A DNA stretch of 64,000 nt from Mauremys mutica. Lineage: Eukaryota > Chordata > Testudines > Geoemydidae. The notes under the pieces are model-generated. The model worked only from the letters and a program-made list of their open reading frames with translations, was not told the DNA's origin and searched no databases. How positions within the stretch are numbered: position 1 is the stretch's first letter; every line of letters starts with the position of its first letter. Position numbers and translations under genes: made by a program. The stretch covers positions 18,775,965 to 18,839,964 of the forward strand of contig NC_059082.1 in assembly GCF_020497125.1 (NCBI RefSeq), read 5' to 3'. This document shows positions 37,454 through 48,349 of the stretch, in pieces.

Positions 37454-38136
37454 CAGGGATGGGCAAACTATGGCCCGTGGGCCGGATCCGGCCCTTCAGG
37501 GCTTTGGATCCGGCCCGCGGGATTACCCCTGGTGGTGCTGCGGGCCCGGCGCTGCTCTCAGAAGCAGCCCCCGGGCCGGGAGGCAAAGGGCTCCATGTGC
37601 GCACGCAGAGCCCTCTGCCCGCCCCCACCCAGGGGCCGCAGCACTTCCTGGAGTGGCGTGGGGACAGGGCAGGCATGCAGGGAGCCTGCCCTGGCCCTGG
37701 TGTGCGCCACTGCCACCCCGGAACCACTTTAGGTAAGTGGCACCGGGCTGGAGCTCAAACCCCTCCTGCCCCTGCCCCCCAACTTCCTGCCCTAAGCCCT
37801 CTGCCTGTACCTCGCACCCCTCCTGCACCCAACTCCCTGGCCTGAGCCCCTTTCTGCACTCCTGTGCATTCCAACCACCTGCCCTGAGCTCCCTGCTGCA
37901 CCCTGCACCCCGTGCACCCCAACTCCCTGCCCTGAGCCCCATCCTGCACTCCGTACCCCTCCTGTACCCCAACCCCCTTCCCTGAGCCCCCTCTTACACT
38001 CTGCACCCCTTCTCTGCCCCAATCCCTTGTCCTGAGCCCCTTCCTCCACATCCCGCACTCCACCCGCCCTGCCCCGGCCCTGCATACAATTTCCACCCAG
38101 ATGTGGCCCTCGCCCCAAAAAGTTTGCCCACCCCTG
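37454..38136. mobile_element. Non-autonomous hAT element inserted in the satellite
   Basis: Ends CAGGGATGGGCAAACTA... and ...AGTTTGCCCACCCCTG are inverted repeats, flanked by a perfect 8-bp duplication CCCTAGAC (37446-37453 and 38137-38144). It is GC-rich, with an internal minisatellite of CCCTGAGCCCC-type units. No transposase is seen. Confidence 0.93.
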
Positions 38137-41100
38137 CCCTAGACCCAAGTGCCCAACCCTTAGGAACCCTAACCCTAGCTCCAAATGCCCTACCCATAGG
38201 AACCATAATCCTAGGGTGGGGAGCCCAACCCATAGGAACCCTAACCCTAGCTCCAAGTGCCCTACCAATGGGAATCCTAACCCTAGCCCCAAGTGCCCTA
38301 CACATAGGAACCCTAACCCTAGGGCGGGAAGCCCTACCCATAAGAACTCTAACCTTAGCTCCAAATGCCCTACACATAGGAATCCAAACCCTAGCTCCAA
38401 GTGCCAGTCCCTTAGTAACGCCAACCCTAGGGAGGCAAGCCCTACCCATAGGAACCCTAAATCTAGCTCCAAGAGCCCTACCCATACGAACCCTAACCCT
38501 AGCTTCAAGTGTTCTAACCTTAGGAACCCTAACCCGAGCTACAAATGCCCTACCCATAAGAATCCTAACCCTAGCTCCAAGTACCCTACCCTTAAGAACC
38601 CTAACCCTAGAATGGGTTAGAGTCGGGAAGTCCTACCCATAGGAACCCTATCCCTAGCTCCAAGTGCCCTACCCATAGGAACTCTAACACTAAAGCGGGG
38701 CACCATAACCATAGGAACCCTAACTCTAATTTCAAGTGCCCAACCCATAGGAACCCTAACAGTAGGGCGGGGCGCCCTACCCATAGGAAACCTAACCCTA
38801 GCTCCAAGTGCCCAACCCTTAGGAACCCTAACCCTAGCTCCAAATGCCCTACCCATAGGAACCCTAACCCTAGGGAGGGGAGTCCTACCCTGAGGAACCC
38901 TAACCCGAGGGTGGGAAGCCCTAGCCATAGAAACCCTAACCATAGCTCCAAGTGCCCGTCCCTTAGGAACCCTAAAGCTAGAGTGGGAAGCCCTACCCAT
39001 AGGAACCATAACCCGAGCTCCAAGTGCCCTATCCATAGGAACCCTAACCCTAACTCCAAGTGCCCTACCCATATGAACCATAACCCTAGCTCAAAATGCC
39101 CTACCCATAGGAACCCTAACCCTAGGGCGGGAAACCGTACCCAAAGGAACCCTAACCCTAGCTCTAAGTGCCCTACCCATAGGAACCCTAACCCTAGAGC
39201 GGCAAGCCCTAACCATAGGAACCCTAACCCTAGGTCCAAGTGCCCAACCCATAGGAACCCTAAACCTAGAGCGGCAAGCCCTAACCATAGGAACCCTAAC
39301 CCTAGGTCCAAGTGCCCGACCCTTAGGAACCCTAAACCTAGGGTGGGAAGCCCTTCCCATAGGAACCCTAACCCTAGCTGCAAGTGCCCTACCCATAGGA
39401 ACCCTAACCCTAGGGCAGGGCGCCCTAACAATAGGAACCCTAACCCAAGCTCCAAGAGCCCTTCTCTTAGGAACCCTATCCCTAGGGCGGCGATCCCTAC
39501 CCAAAGGAACCCTAACCCTAGCTCCAAGTCCCCTAAGCTTAGGAACCCTAACCTTAGGGCAGGAAGCTCTACCCATAGGAAATGTAACCCTAGCTCCAAG
39601 TGCCCTACTCTTAGGAACAGGAACCTTAGAGCAGGAACCCCTACCCATAGGAACCCTAACCTTAGGGCGGGGAGCCCTATCCATAGGAACCCTAACCCTA
39701 CTCCAAATGCCCTACCCATAGGAACCCTAATCAGAGCTCCAAGTGCCTGTCCCTTAGGAACCCTAAACCTAGGGTAGGAAGCCCTTCCCATAGGAACCCT
39801 AACCCTAGCTGCAAGTGCCCTACCCATGGAAACCCTAACCCTAGCTCCAAGTGCCTGTCCCTTAAGAACCCTAAACCTAGGGTGGGAAGCCCTTCCCATA
39901 GGAACCCTAACCCTAGCTCCAAGTGCCTTACCCATAGGAACCCTAACCCTAGCTCAAAATGCCCTACCCAAAGGAACCCTAACCCTAGCTCCAAGTGCCG
40001 TACCCTTAGGAACCCAAACCCTAGAGCGGAAAGCCCTAACCATAGGAACCCTAACCCTAGCTCTAAGTCCCTGATCCTTAGGAACCCTAAACCTAGGGCG
40101 GGAAGCCCTTCCCATAGGAACCCTAACCCTAGCTCAAAATGCCCTACCCAAAGGAACCCTAACCCTAGCTCTAAGTGCCGTACCCTTAGGAACCCAAACC
40201 CTAGAGCGGAAAGCCCTAACCATAGGAACCCTAACCCTAGCTCTAAGTCCCTGATCCTTAGGAACCCTAAACCTAGGGCGGGAAGCCCTTCCCATAGGAA
40301 CCCTAACCCTAGCTCCAACTGCCCTACCCATAGGAACCCTAATCCTAGCGCCATATACCCTACGCATAGGAACCCGAACTCTAGGGCGGCAAGCCCTATC
40401 CATAGGAACCCTAACCCTAGCTCCAAGAGACATATCCATAGGAACCATAACCCTAACTCCAAGTTTCCTACCCATAGGAACCCTAACCCTAGCTCCAAGT
40501 GTCCTACCCATAGGAACCTTAACCCGAGCTCCAAATGCTCTACCCATAGGAAACCTAACCCTAGTTCCAAATGCCCAACCCATGAGAACCCTAACCGTAG
40601 ATCCAAGTGCCCTACCCATAGGTACCCTAACCCTAACTCCAGGTGCCCTACCCGTAGGAACCCTAACCCTAGCTCCAAATGCCATACCCATGAGAACCCT
40701 AACCATAGCTCCAAGTGCCTGTCCCTTAGGAACCCTAACCCAAAGTCTGGAAGCCATACCCATAGGAACCCTATCTCTAGCTTCCAGTGCCCTACCCAGA
40801 GTAACCCTAACCCTAGCTCCAAGTGCCCAACCTTAGGAACCCTAACCCTAGCTCCAAATGCCCTACCCATAGGAACCCTAATGCTAGCTCCAAGTGCCCT
40901 AGCCTTAGGAACCCAAACCCTAGCTCCAAATGCCCGTCTCTTAGGAACCCTAACCCTAGGACGGGGCTCCCTACCCGTAGGAACCCTAACCCTAGCTCCA
41001 AGTGCCCTACCCATAGGAACCATAACCCTAGCTCCAAGTCTCCTACCCTTAGGAACCTTAACCCCAGCTCCGAATGCCCTACCCATAGGATCCCTAACTC

Positions 41101-41987
41101 TAGGGCGGAAAGCCCTACTCATAGGAACCCTAACCCTAGGTCCAAGGGCCCTAACCTTAGAAATCCTAACCCTAGAGCAGGAACCCCTACCCATAGGAAG
41201 CCTAACCTTAGGGCGGGGAGCCCTATCCATAGGAACCCTAACCCTAGCTCCAAATGCCCTACCCAAAGGAACCCTAACCCTAGCTCCAAGTACCCTTCCC
41301 TTAGCAACCCTAACCCTAGGGTAGAAAGCCCTACCCATAGGAACCCTAACCCTAGCTCCAAGTGTCCTACGCATAGGAACCCTAACCCTAGCTCCAAATG
41401 CCCTACCCAAAGGAACCCTAACCCTAGCTCCAAGTATCCTTCCCTTAGCAACCCTAACCCTAGGGCAGGGCTCCCTACCCATAGGAACCCTAAACCTAGC
41501 ACCAAGTGCCCTACCCTTAGGAACCCTAACCCTAGCTCCAAGTGACCGTCTCTTAGGAACCCTAACCCTAGGGTAGAAAGCCCTACCCATAGGAACCCTA
41601 ACGCTAGCTCCAAGTGCCCTACCCATAGGAACCCTAACCCTAGCTCCAAGTGTCCTACCTATAGGAACCCTAACCCTAGCTCCAAGTGCCCATCCCTTAG
41701 GAACCCTAACGCTAGGGTGGGGCGCCCTACCCATAGGAACCCTAACCCTACCTCCAGGTGCCCTACCCATAGGAACCCCAACCCTAGCTCCAAGTGCCCT
41801 AACCTTAGGAACCCTAACTGTAGGGCGGGGCACCCTACCCATAGGATCCCTAAGCCTAGCTCTAAGTGCCCGTCCCTTAGGAACCGTAACCCTAGCTCCA
41901 ATTACCTTACCGTTAGGAACCCTAACCGTAGGGTGGGAAGCCCTACCCATAGGAACCCTAACTCTAGCTCCAGGTGCCCTACTCTTG
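38137..41987. repeat. 36-bp telomere-like satellite, main block
   Basis: About 107 units. Unit types vary in the arm between the CCCTAACCCTA core and the next CCATAGG or CTTAGG. Higher-order copying is visible: 39951-40130 and 40131-40310 are nearly identical 180-bp (5 x 36) segments, and a segment starting at 41248 recurs at 41392 (144 bp, 4 x 36). Because 36 is a multiple of three and units rarely carry stops, long spurious open frames run through on both strands. Confidence 0.95.
39951..40310. repeat. Two 180-bp higher-order copies inside the satellite
   Basis: Positions 39961-40130 and 40141-40310 read the same apart from a C/T change, including the unusual variants GTACCCTTAGGAACCCAAAC and TAAGTCCCTGATCC. 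This is a recent duplication of a five-unit block. Confidence 0.9.
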
Positions 41988-42283
41988 GGGCTAGTCCACA
42001 CTTACCGTCCGGGTCGACGCGGTGAGTTCGACTTCTCGGAGTTTGAACTATCGCGTCTGATCTAGACGCGATAGTTCGAACTCCGGAAGCGCCGCGGTCG
42101 ACTCCGGTACTCCACCACTGCAAACGGCGGTGGCGGAGTCGACCTTGGAGCCGCGGAGTTCGACCCCGCCGCGTCTAGACGGGTGAGTAGTTCGAATTAG
42201 GGTACTTCGAATTCAGCTACGCTATTCACGTAGCTGAATTTGCGTACCCTAATTCGAACCCCCTTTTTAGTGTGGACCAGGCC
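41988..42283. mobile_element. PIF/Harbinger MITE inserted in the satellite
   Basis: Ends GGGCTAGTCCACACT and (reversed) GGCCTGGTCCACACT resemble the ends of the large Harbinger element at 16790. The flanks TTG/TTA fit a mutated 3-bp target duplication. Internally it has several GTTCGAA/TTCGAA palindromic arms. Confidence 0.8.
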
Positions 42284-42548
42284 TTAGAAACCCTAACCCT
42301 AGGGTGGGAAGCCATACCCAGAGGAACCCTAACCCTAGCTCCAGGTGCCCTACCCATACGAACCCTAACCCTAGCTCCAAGTGCCCTACCCATAGGAACG
42401 CTAACCCTAGCTCCAAGTGCCCTAACCATAGGAACCCTAACCCTAGTGCGAGGTGCCCTACCCATAGAAACCCTATCCCTAGCTCCAAGTGCCCTACCCA
42501 TAGGAACACTCACCCTAGGGCAGGGCGCCCTACCCATAGGAACCCTAC
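42284..42548. repeat. 36-bp telomere-like satellite, block 3
   Basis: The same 36-bp unit resumes after the Harbinger MITE. The array stops at about 42548, where the DIRS-like sequence begins. Confidence 0.92.
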
Positions 42549-42737
42549 CTGCTTCGCATGTCGATCTGCCCTCCAATAACTCTCCCGATGATACCGGACC
42601 TCCTCTCCCAGTCTGAGTGAGGGCTGCATCCTCCATCCACAACTGGAGAAACTTCATCTGACAGCCTGGATCCTCCTTCATTCCAGTTGCACGAACTAGC
42701 CTGTTTGGAGCAAGTCAGACACGTGTTATTACACAGT

Positions 42738-43407
42738 AGACGCGACTCTACCTGCAATATTTACCTCCAAAAGTGGAAACAATTCTCGATGTGGTGCTTA
42801 CAGAAAACCCTCAGACCCAGCACACACCCCTTTCCGATATCCTAAACTACATTTTAGAACTCAAAAACAAAGGTCTATCACTCAGCTCCATCAGAGTTTA
42901 TCTCGCAACAATCAGTGCCTTCCACGAGAAACTGGATGGCTCCTCTGTCTTCACACACCCTACTACAAAATGCTTTCTTGCTAGACTCCAAAACCTCTAC
43001 CCTGAAGTCCACCACCCCCCTCCCGCCTCCCTTCCCACACACACACCTGGAATTTGAACCTCGTCCTTAGAGGCCTCATGAGACCTGCCTTTGAACCAAC
43101 AGCCAACTCTTCTTTACTCCACATGTCCATGAAGGTTGCATTCTTCGTGGCCATCACATCAGCCAGACGGGTCGGGGAAATAAGTGCACTCATGGCCAAC
43201 CCCCAATACACTAATTTCTTTAAGGACAAGATCACGATGCGACTACACCCTACATTTCTGCCAAAGGTGGTGTCCTCTTTCCACCTTAACCAGTCGATAC
43301 ACCTCCACACTTTTTACCCCAAACCCCACAAAAATCCACAGGAAGCAGCACTTCATATCCTCGATGTTAGAAGGGCAATTGCCTTCTACTTGGACAGAAC
43401 AAAATAA
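42738..43407 (+). pseudogene. DIRS-type tyrosine recombinase, broken
   Basis: A first frame (to the stop near 43055) has the helical core-binding part with LKNKGLSLSSIRVYLATISAFH. After a frameshift a second frame (43054-43407) carries KVAFFVAITSARRVGEISAL, with the Arg of the recombinase active site, and LHILDVRRAIAFYLDRT. A TAG interrupts the upstream frame at about 42737. Further remnants downstream (around 43590-43680, IIDIRKAAIWSSDHTFAKHH) resemble the C-terminal part, where a His stands at the place I would expect the nucleophilic Tyr. Related families are phage-type integrases, but the SARRVGE and DVRRAxAFYLDRT motifs fit DIRS elements. Confidence 0.78.
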
Positions 43408-43783
43408 TTTAGTAAATCACCTAGACTCTTCATATCTACTGCAGAACACTCCAAAGGAGCTGACAGCGTCTCTCCAAGTGGATCTCTGACTGTATTAGGT
43501 CCTGCTACCAGATCCACGACGTTGAACCTCCTGACGGCATCAGAACTCATTCCACTCGAGCTGTGTCAACATCGGTAGTGTTCCTACAAAAGGTACCATT
43601 ATTGACATACGCAAAGCAGCTATATGGTCATCAGACCATACGTTTGCCAAACACCACGCCATCATACAAGACGCCAGAGGGGACACTATAGTAAGTCATA
43701 CAGTACTGTCTGTCACTGTCAAACCTGCAACTCCAAAGTCCCCCCAACCATAGTGGGTACTGCTCTACATTCGCCTGAAGTGG

Positions 43784-44128
43784 AGCACCCATAGGGACAC
43801 CACTCAAAGAAGAGAAGGTTACTTACCCTGTGCAGTAACTGAGGTTCTTCGAGATGTATGTCCCTGTGGGTGCTCCACTAGCCATCCTCCTCCCCTCTAC
43901 TTTGGAGTTCGATGGTGGAGAAGGAACTGAGGGGGTCGGAACACACACACGCCAAGCAGAGTCAAATGATGCTGCGAGACACCAACTGCGCATGTGTGTC
44001 CCGTCCGGGCACTGCTACCGAAGATCTCCAATGGATGGCGCCGGGACGCACCAACACCTGAAGTGGAGCACCCATAGGGACACACATCTCGAAGAACCTC
44101 AGTTACTGCACAGGGTGAGTAACTTTCT
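43784..44128. repeat. Inverted repeats at the end of the DIRS-like element
   Basis: Sequence around 43830-43880 (GTTACTTACCCTGTGCAGTA... to ...GGGTGCTCCAC) recurs as its reverse complement at about 44062-44128. Another GTGGAGCACCCATAGGGACA arm lies at 43784. The arrangement can fold into long hairpins and would fit DIRS terminal repeats. Confidence 0.8.
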
Positions 44129-44283
44129 CTTTCATAGCTTTTCAGTGGGATACAAAAAACTTGCTTCTAGCCCTGAAAGGCCTTGAGATATTGGACTTTA
44201 AAGCTGTGATGTTTTTATATGAATAAAAACTATTTCAGGTAATTTTTTGAAGTATTTAAAAAATATATCAGTTTTATTTAACT

Positions 44284-44768
44284 TGTGGAAGAAACAAACT
44301 CCACTCTCAGGTTGGAAGCAACAAAATCAGAGACAGCTTTATTCAGGACATGCAATTGCAAGGGAAGAACACAGCTGATAGAGAGCATCTCTGCCTCAGT
44401 TTCTCCAAAGTACAAGCAAAATCACACAAGCATTTATACCTCTTTGTGACATGCATTAATTAAAAACATCTGCATTTTATTTAGGCTATTTGCTATCTAT
44501 TCCAGTATTTTCTCACTTTCTCTTCTCAAACATCGTTATCTCAAGGCTAGGTCACACTGACTATTCTGCTGTTTTCCACTCGCTTCTGACATGAGTCCTG
44601 CTTCTACAGGTCTTGCAATATTAGGCTAAGACTTGACAGAACAGTTGCTCTGTCTCTGACACTTAAATGGCTGCACTTAAACCCTCTCTTTTCTTTCCCT
44701 GCTTCCACAAACTAGACTCCTGGTACTAAGGGAACCTGTCTTTACAGACAGAGGAATACAACAATAAC
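44284..44768 (-). mobile_element. LTR-like sequence on the minus strand
   Basis: The minus strand shows a TATA-like TATAAATGCTTG (about 44440), then AATAAAGC (44343-44338) about 95 bp downstream, then a GT-rich end. The order fits U3-R-U5. The ends and target duplication are not clear, so limits are approximate. Confidence 0.5.
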
Positions 44769-45087
44769 ATTTAAAAAAAAAATTGTTCTCTAAGGCCTTT
44801 ATCCAGTAGAGTACTTATTACATTCTTAAGGTAAGCACATGCTTATGTGATTTGCTTAATATATTTGGCATATAGAGAATTCATGTTGCTCTGGTACGAA
44901 GGTTTTATTAGCATGCTTTTGGGATGACCTGAACATCTCACTTGTTGCATTGCGATTCATGATTAATTCACTTATCCCAAACCCATGCTAATAAAAAATG
45001 TATGCCACACTATTGTATAATTCCTTTTTTCTTTTTCTTTCACTTTGGAAAGTAGATGTATTTCAAGGCTATATCTGAGCTCTAGAG

Positions 45088-45322
45088 CAGTGTTTCCCAA
45101 ACTTGGGATGCCGCTTGTGTAGGGAAAGCCCCTGGCGGGCCAGGACGATTTGTTTACCTGCCGCATTCGCAGGTCCGGCCAATTGTGGCTCCCACTGGCT
45201 ACGGTTTGCTGCTCCAGGCCAATGGGGGCTGCTGGAAGCGGCGTCGGGGCAGGTAAACAAACCAGCCCGGCCTGCCAGGGGCTTTCCCTACACAAGTGGC
45301 ATCCCAAGTTTGGGAAACACTG
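45088..45322. mobile_element. Palindromic (foldback) hAT MITE
   Basis: Ends CAGTGTTTCCCAAACTTGGG and the complement, flanked by a perfect duplication CTCTAGAG (45080-45087, 45323-45330). Inverted arms extend well beyond the tips (TAGGGAAAGCCCCTGGCGGG and its complement), so most of the element can fold on itself. Confidence 0.92.
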
Positions 45323-45364
45323 CTCTAGAGGGAAGGGGAGCCACAATAGGAAAGTCTTGAGAAA

Positions 45365-45650
45365 GGGACTAGACTGACAGAGGCAAATTAGTTTTGTGGG
45401 GCCTTGGGCCAGAGCCAGTGGGTGCTCCTGCCAGGGAGCAGGGTTGGGGCGTGGGGGCTTGCCCAGCTCCGCCCACCCAGCGCTCCTGCTGGGGCATGGG
45501 ATCGGGGCACAGGGGCCTGCCCCGCTCCCACCAGGAGCACCGGGCAGGTGGGCAGAGTTGGTCTGGATGTGGGGGCACCCATTTTTCTGGGCCTCCCCCA
45601 ATTGGCCAGGGCCCCATTGGCCCAGTGGCTAATCCTGCCACTATTAGACT
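45365..45650. mobile_element. GC-rich repeat of unknown class
   Basis: Blocks GGGGCTTGCCCAGCTCCGCC and GGCCAGGGCCCCATTGGCCC look like the interior of a common reptile MITE. I do not see clear ends. Open frames on both strands here are chance. Confidence 0.4.
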
Positions 45651-45734
45651 AGATTTTTCTTACTACTCCACTTTGGACAATAGTTAGCATGATATTTATC
45701 ATTTATTTCCACACAAAAGGCCCAGTCTTAGATG

Positions 45735-45860
45735 TCAGGAGTTTTGAGATCTATTTCTGTCTCTGCCATAGACTTCCTCTGTGACATCTGCAAAATTGGG
45801 ATAAGAATATTTATCCACCTCTGCTAAAGTACTTGTAGCTGCTCTTGTAAAAGTTATTAA
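45735..45860. repeat. MIR-type SINE fragment
   Basis: TCTATTTCTGTCTCTGCCAT, GACATCTGCAAAATTGGGAT and TCCACCTCTGCTAAAGTACTT resemble MIR. Confidence 0.5.
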
Positions 45861-46000
45861 CAGATTCTTTTGAATCATGTTATGGTTCATCAGTCCACAT
45901 TTCTAGGATATTGACATCCTCGACTGCACAATATGGGAAAAGTCAGTGTTGCACTCAAAATTTCCATTGGATCCACTGCATACATGTGAATACTGTATGT

Positions 46001-46320
46001 CAGTGGTCCCCAACCTTTTCTGGGTGGCGGGCGCTGGACGACGAGCCACTGAGGACCATAGCCGGCGGAGAAGCATCTCCCGAAATGCTGCTGAGAAGCA
46101 GAAACGTCAAGAGACGTCGCCGCCAAAATGCTGCCAAAAATCAGCGGCATTTCAGCGGCGACGCGCCTTGGTGACACCGCTTTTCGGCGGCAACGCCTCT
46201 TGATTACACCGCTTTTTGGCAGCATTTTGGCGGATGCTTGTCCGCTGGCCAATACACGGGTGCACATAGATGCCCCGGTGGGCACCATGGCGCCCACGGG
46301 CACTGCATTGGGGACCACTG
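46001..46320. mobile_element. hAT MITE
   Basis: Ends CAGTGGTCCCCAACC and TTGGGGACCACTG, flanked by a perfect duplication CTGTATGT (45993-46000, 46321-46328). Confidence 0.92.
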
Positions 46321-46335
46321 CTGTATGTCATAGAT

Positions 46336-46337
<2 letters not shown>

Positions 46338-46370
<33 letters not shown>
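46338..46370. repeat. (TA)n microsatellite followed by CA-rich run
   Basis: Uninterrupted AT dinucleotides just after the hAT element at 46001-46320. Confidence 0.9.
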
Positions 46371-46371
<1 letters not shown>

Positions 46372-47714
46372 ACACACAAACATAAAGAATTATATTGGCT
46401 ATCTTATTGTAAACAAAAGGCTTGAATTTTCTTTGAACATTATTTAAACATGTAGTATTAAAAGTAGTCAGTTATATATAAGGCATGTAATCAAAATGTA
46501 TATTGACAGTGGGCTGAATTCTCCACAGATGACCAGTGAAGAATTGCTTCTGTGTAGGAGAACTCTCTATGAGCAGAAAGCTGGCAGAGGCACCTCAGGC
46601 CTCTACTACCTCCTGTGACAGCTGCATACCCACCCAGGCATAGGAGGAGGGATGAGAACTTGGGATAGTTGATTTATCTTATGCCTTTCCTCCACTGATA
46701 TAACGTCCCTGAGGAACTTTCTGCCAGCGCTGTAAGTAGAGCTGCAGGGGAGCAGCTGAAAACATGCACAGGGGCCAGGAAAGAGTGGAGCATCATTTCA
46801 ATGTTTTAATAGTCATATACACAATGAAGCCAATATATCAAACACACTTTACTTCCTTCTTTGGTAGGCATGAGGCCTTGCAAAGTAATGACTACAAAGT
46901 ACGCAGAAGTACAAATAGCAGTCAGTGGTGGTGAGATTTGAATTCATGATATCCTGGCTCTAAGATCAGTGTATCTTCCCCTATTGTAAAGGGTGTTGTG
47001 ACTGGGGTGGGTGGGTTCTCTCCTTACCTCCACACCCACAATCACCTGATTTGTCACTGCAGAACAGGTGGCCCAATTCAATTCAGCTGAAATGCTGGAT
47101 GTCCCAGAAAAAAAATGGTCCATTTTAGAGCACTGTCTTTTAGCTATTTTGCTTTGGGGACATAAGCAGCTGGAAAACCAGGTGAAATAGCTACCTGGGG
47201 ATTCTCCCTTTGAAGGGGAACCCCTGAATGGTGCAGAACTAGCATAGTGCTTCTATGGCAACCCTCCTTTCACCTGTAGTTTAATGGGGGTACCTAGGAC
47301 AAAGAGAGCATGACCAGAGTGCTCTGGCAATCCTGTGTTGCTAACCAAATCAGGGAGTACAAAGGTGGCATAAGGCATAAAATGACCTTTGCCCCCACAC
47401 CTTCTCAGTTGCACTTAAATGTATCCTTATGGGTGAAAAGCTAGCCCAAAGAATCCAATCTGTGGTAGCTGACTTGTCTTGAGGTGGTCTGCTGATTTCC
47501 CACCCCCCAGAATTGCAGCATCAGTGACAGACCACAAGTATGAGCGGGCTCAGTCAGCTGTGCTAGGGCAGCAGGCATGAAACAGAATTGCTGCATATAT
47601 AAAAGGTCACACAAGGAGTGATGTTCTTTTTACTGTAATTCAGAAGTCCAAGTTGGCAATACAGTCGAAGTATCCTGACTCTTAGTGCCCAGCTCTGACT
47701 GAACTCCCTCAATA
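46371..47714. other. Intergenic, mostly unassigned
   Basis: One MIR fragment is recognised; the rest shows no coding or clear repeat. Confidence 0.5.
46895..46985. repeat. MIR-type SINE fragment
   Basis: GTGGTGAGATTTGAATTCAT and CTGGCTCTAAGATCAGTGTA resemble the 3' part of MIR. Confidence 0.4.
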
Positions 47715-48320
47715 TGTCTACACTGCACGTTATGCCCAGGACTTGCTGTTTACAAGTCAATGTTTGTGTGTCCACAGTGCATTGCAAATGGTTTACAATA
47801 GCTAGACGTGGGTCTCACAGCTGTGCTAACACGTCCATTTTTTTTTTTTTTTTTTTGCTGGCAAGTGTTTGGTTTTATTGGATGGTTCCACATTATATTA
47901 ATACTCAGCCCCATTATCCTCATGTAAGTGTCCATAATAAAATATTGTCGCTATGTACCAGGGGATCGCATCATAAACACAGCAGGCAGGTACAGGCCTA
48001 GGCAACCCCGCAGAGCCAGAGTTAGTGCAAATCCTTCTCTGAGTCACAGGCCAGCCCAGCGGGTCAATATTGCCCTACAAAGACCTTCTGACTCAAGTCT
48101 GTGGCTTGTGCTGTGTCCACACTGAAAAATGACAAGGTTCGGACTTGAGTCACAGTTGGACTCGGGCTCTGATCCACTTCTCTAGCAGGGTCCTTAGTGC
48201 TTCCTAAGCCAAGTTGGACTGATTTGTGTGCGGACGGAAGGAGGCTTTGTGCTCAAACCTGAGTCATGGACAACTTAGGGTGCAGTGTAAACATGCACCA
48301 CCCCCCTGAGTCTGGAATCC
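47715..48320. repeat. MITE-like repeat cluster upstream of USP8
   Basis: TATGTCTACACTGCACGTTA (47714), a T run (47838-47855), TGTGTCCACACTGAAAAATG (48112) and a CTTGAGTCACAGTTGGACTC palindrome suggest two truncated DNA-transposon derivatives. Boundaries are unclear. Confidence 0.4.
47838..47856. repeat. Poly-T run
   Basis: About 18 T, within the MITE-like cluster upstream of USP8. Confidence 0.85.
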
Positions 48321-48349
48321 TGAGTCCTAGTGCCCGGTTCTGACCACGC

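Larger units (their letters stand above)
42549..44130 (+). mobile_element. Decayed DIRS-like tyrosine-recombinase retrotransposon fragment
   Basis: Coding traces of a tyrosine recombinase are followed by an inverted-repeat tail. Frameshifts and stops break the frame several times, so it is inactive. Only the recombinase end is present; no reverse transcriptase is seen. The left edge abuts the 36-bp satellite. Confidence 0.75.

Noticed and set aside
39731..42001. 756-codon open frame on the minus strand
   Set aside because: It is the 36-bp satellite read in a stop-poor frame. It is made of 12-residue repeats and also spans a transposon-free part of the array, with no splice or start context.
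37081..42548. CRISPR-like array of 36-bp repeats
   Set aside because: The 36-bp repeat length is suggestive, but there are no unique spacers between repeats. The units are directly contiguous and the DNA is vertebrate.
37081..42548. True chromosome end (telomere)
   Set aside because: The CCCTAA motif is interrupted in each unit by a non-telomeric arm, and unique genes lie on both sides.
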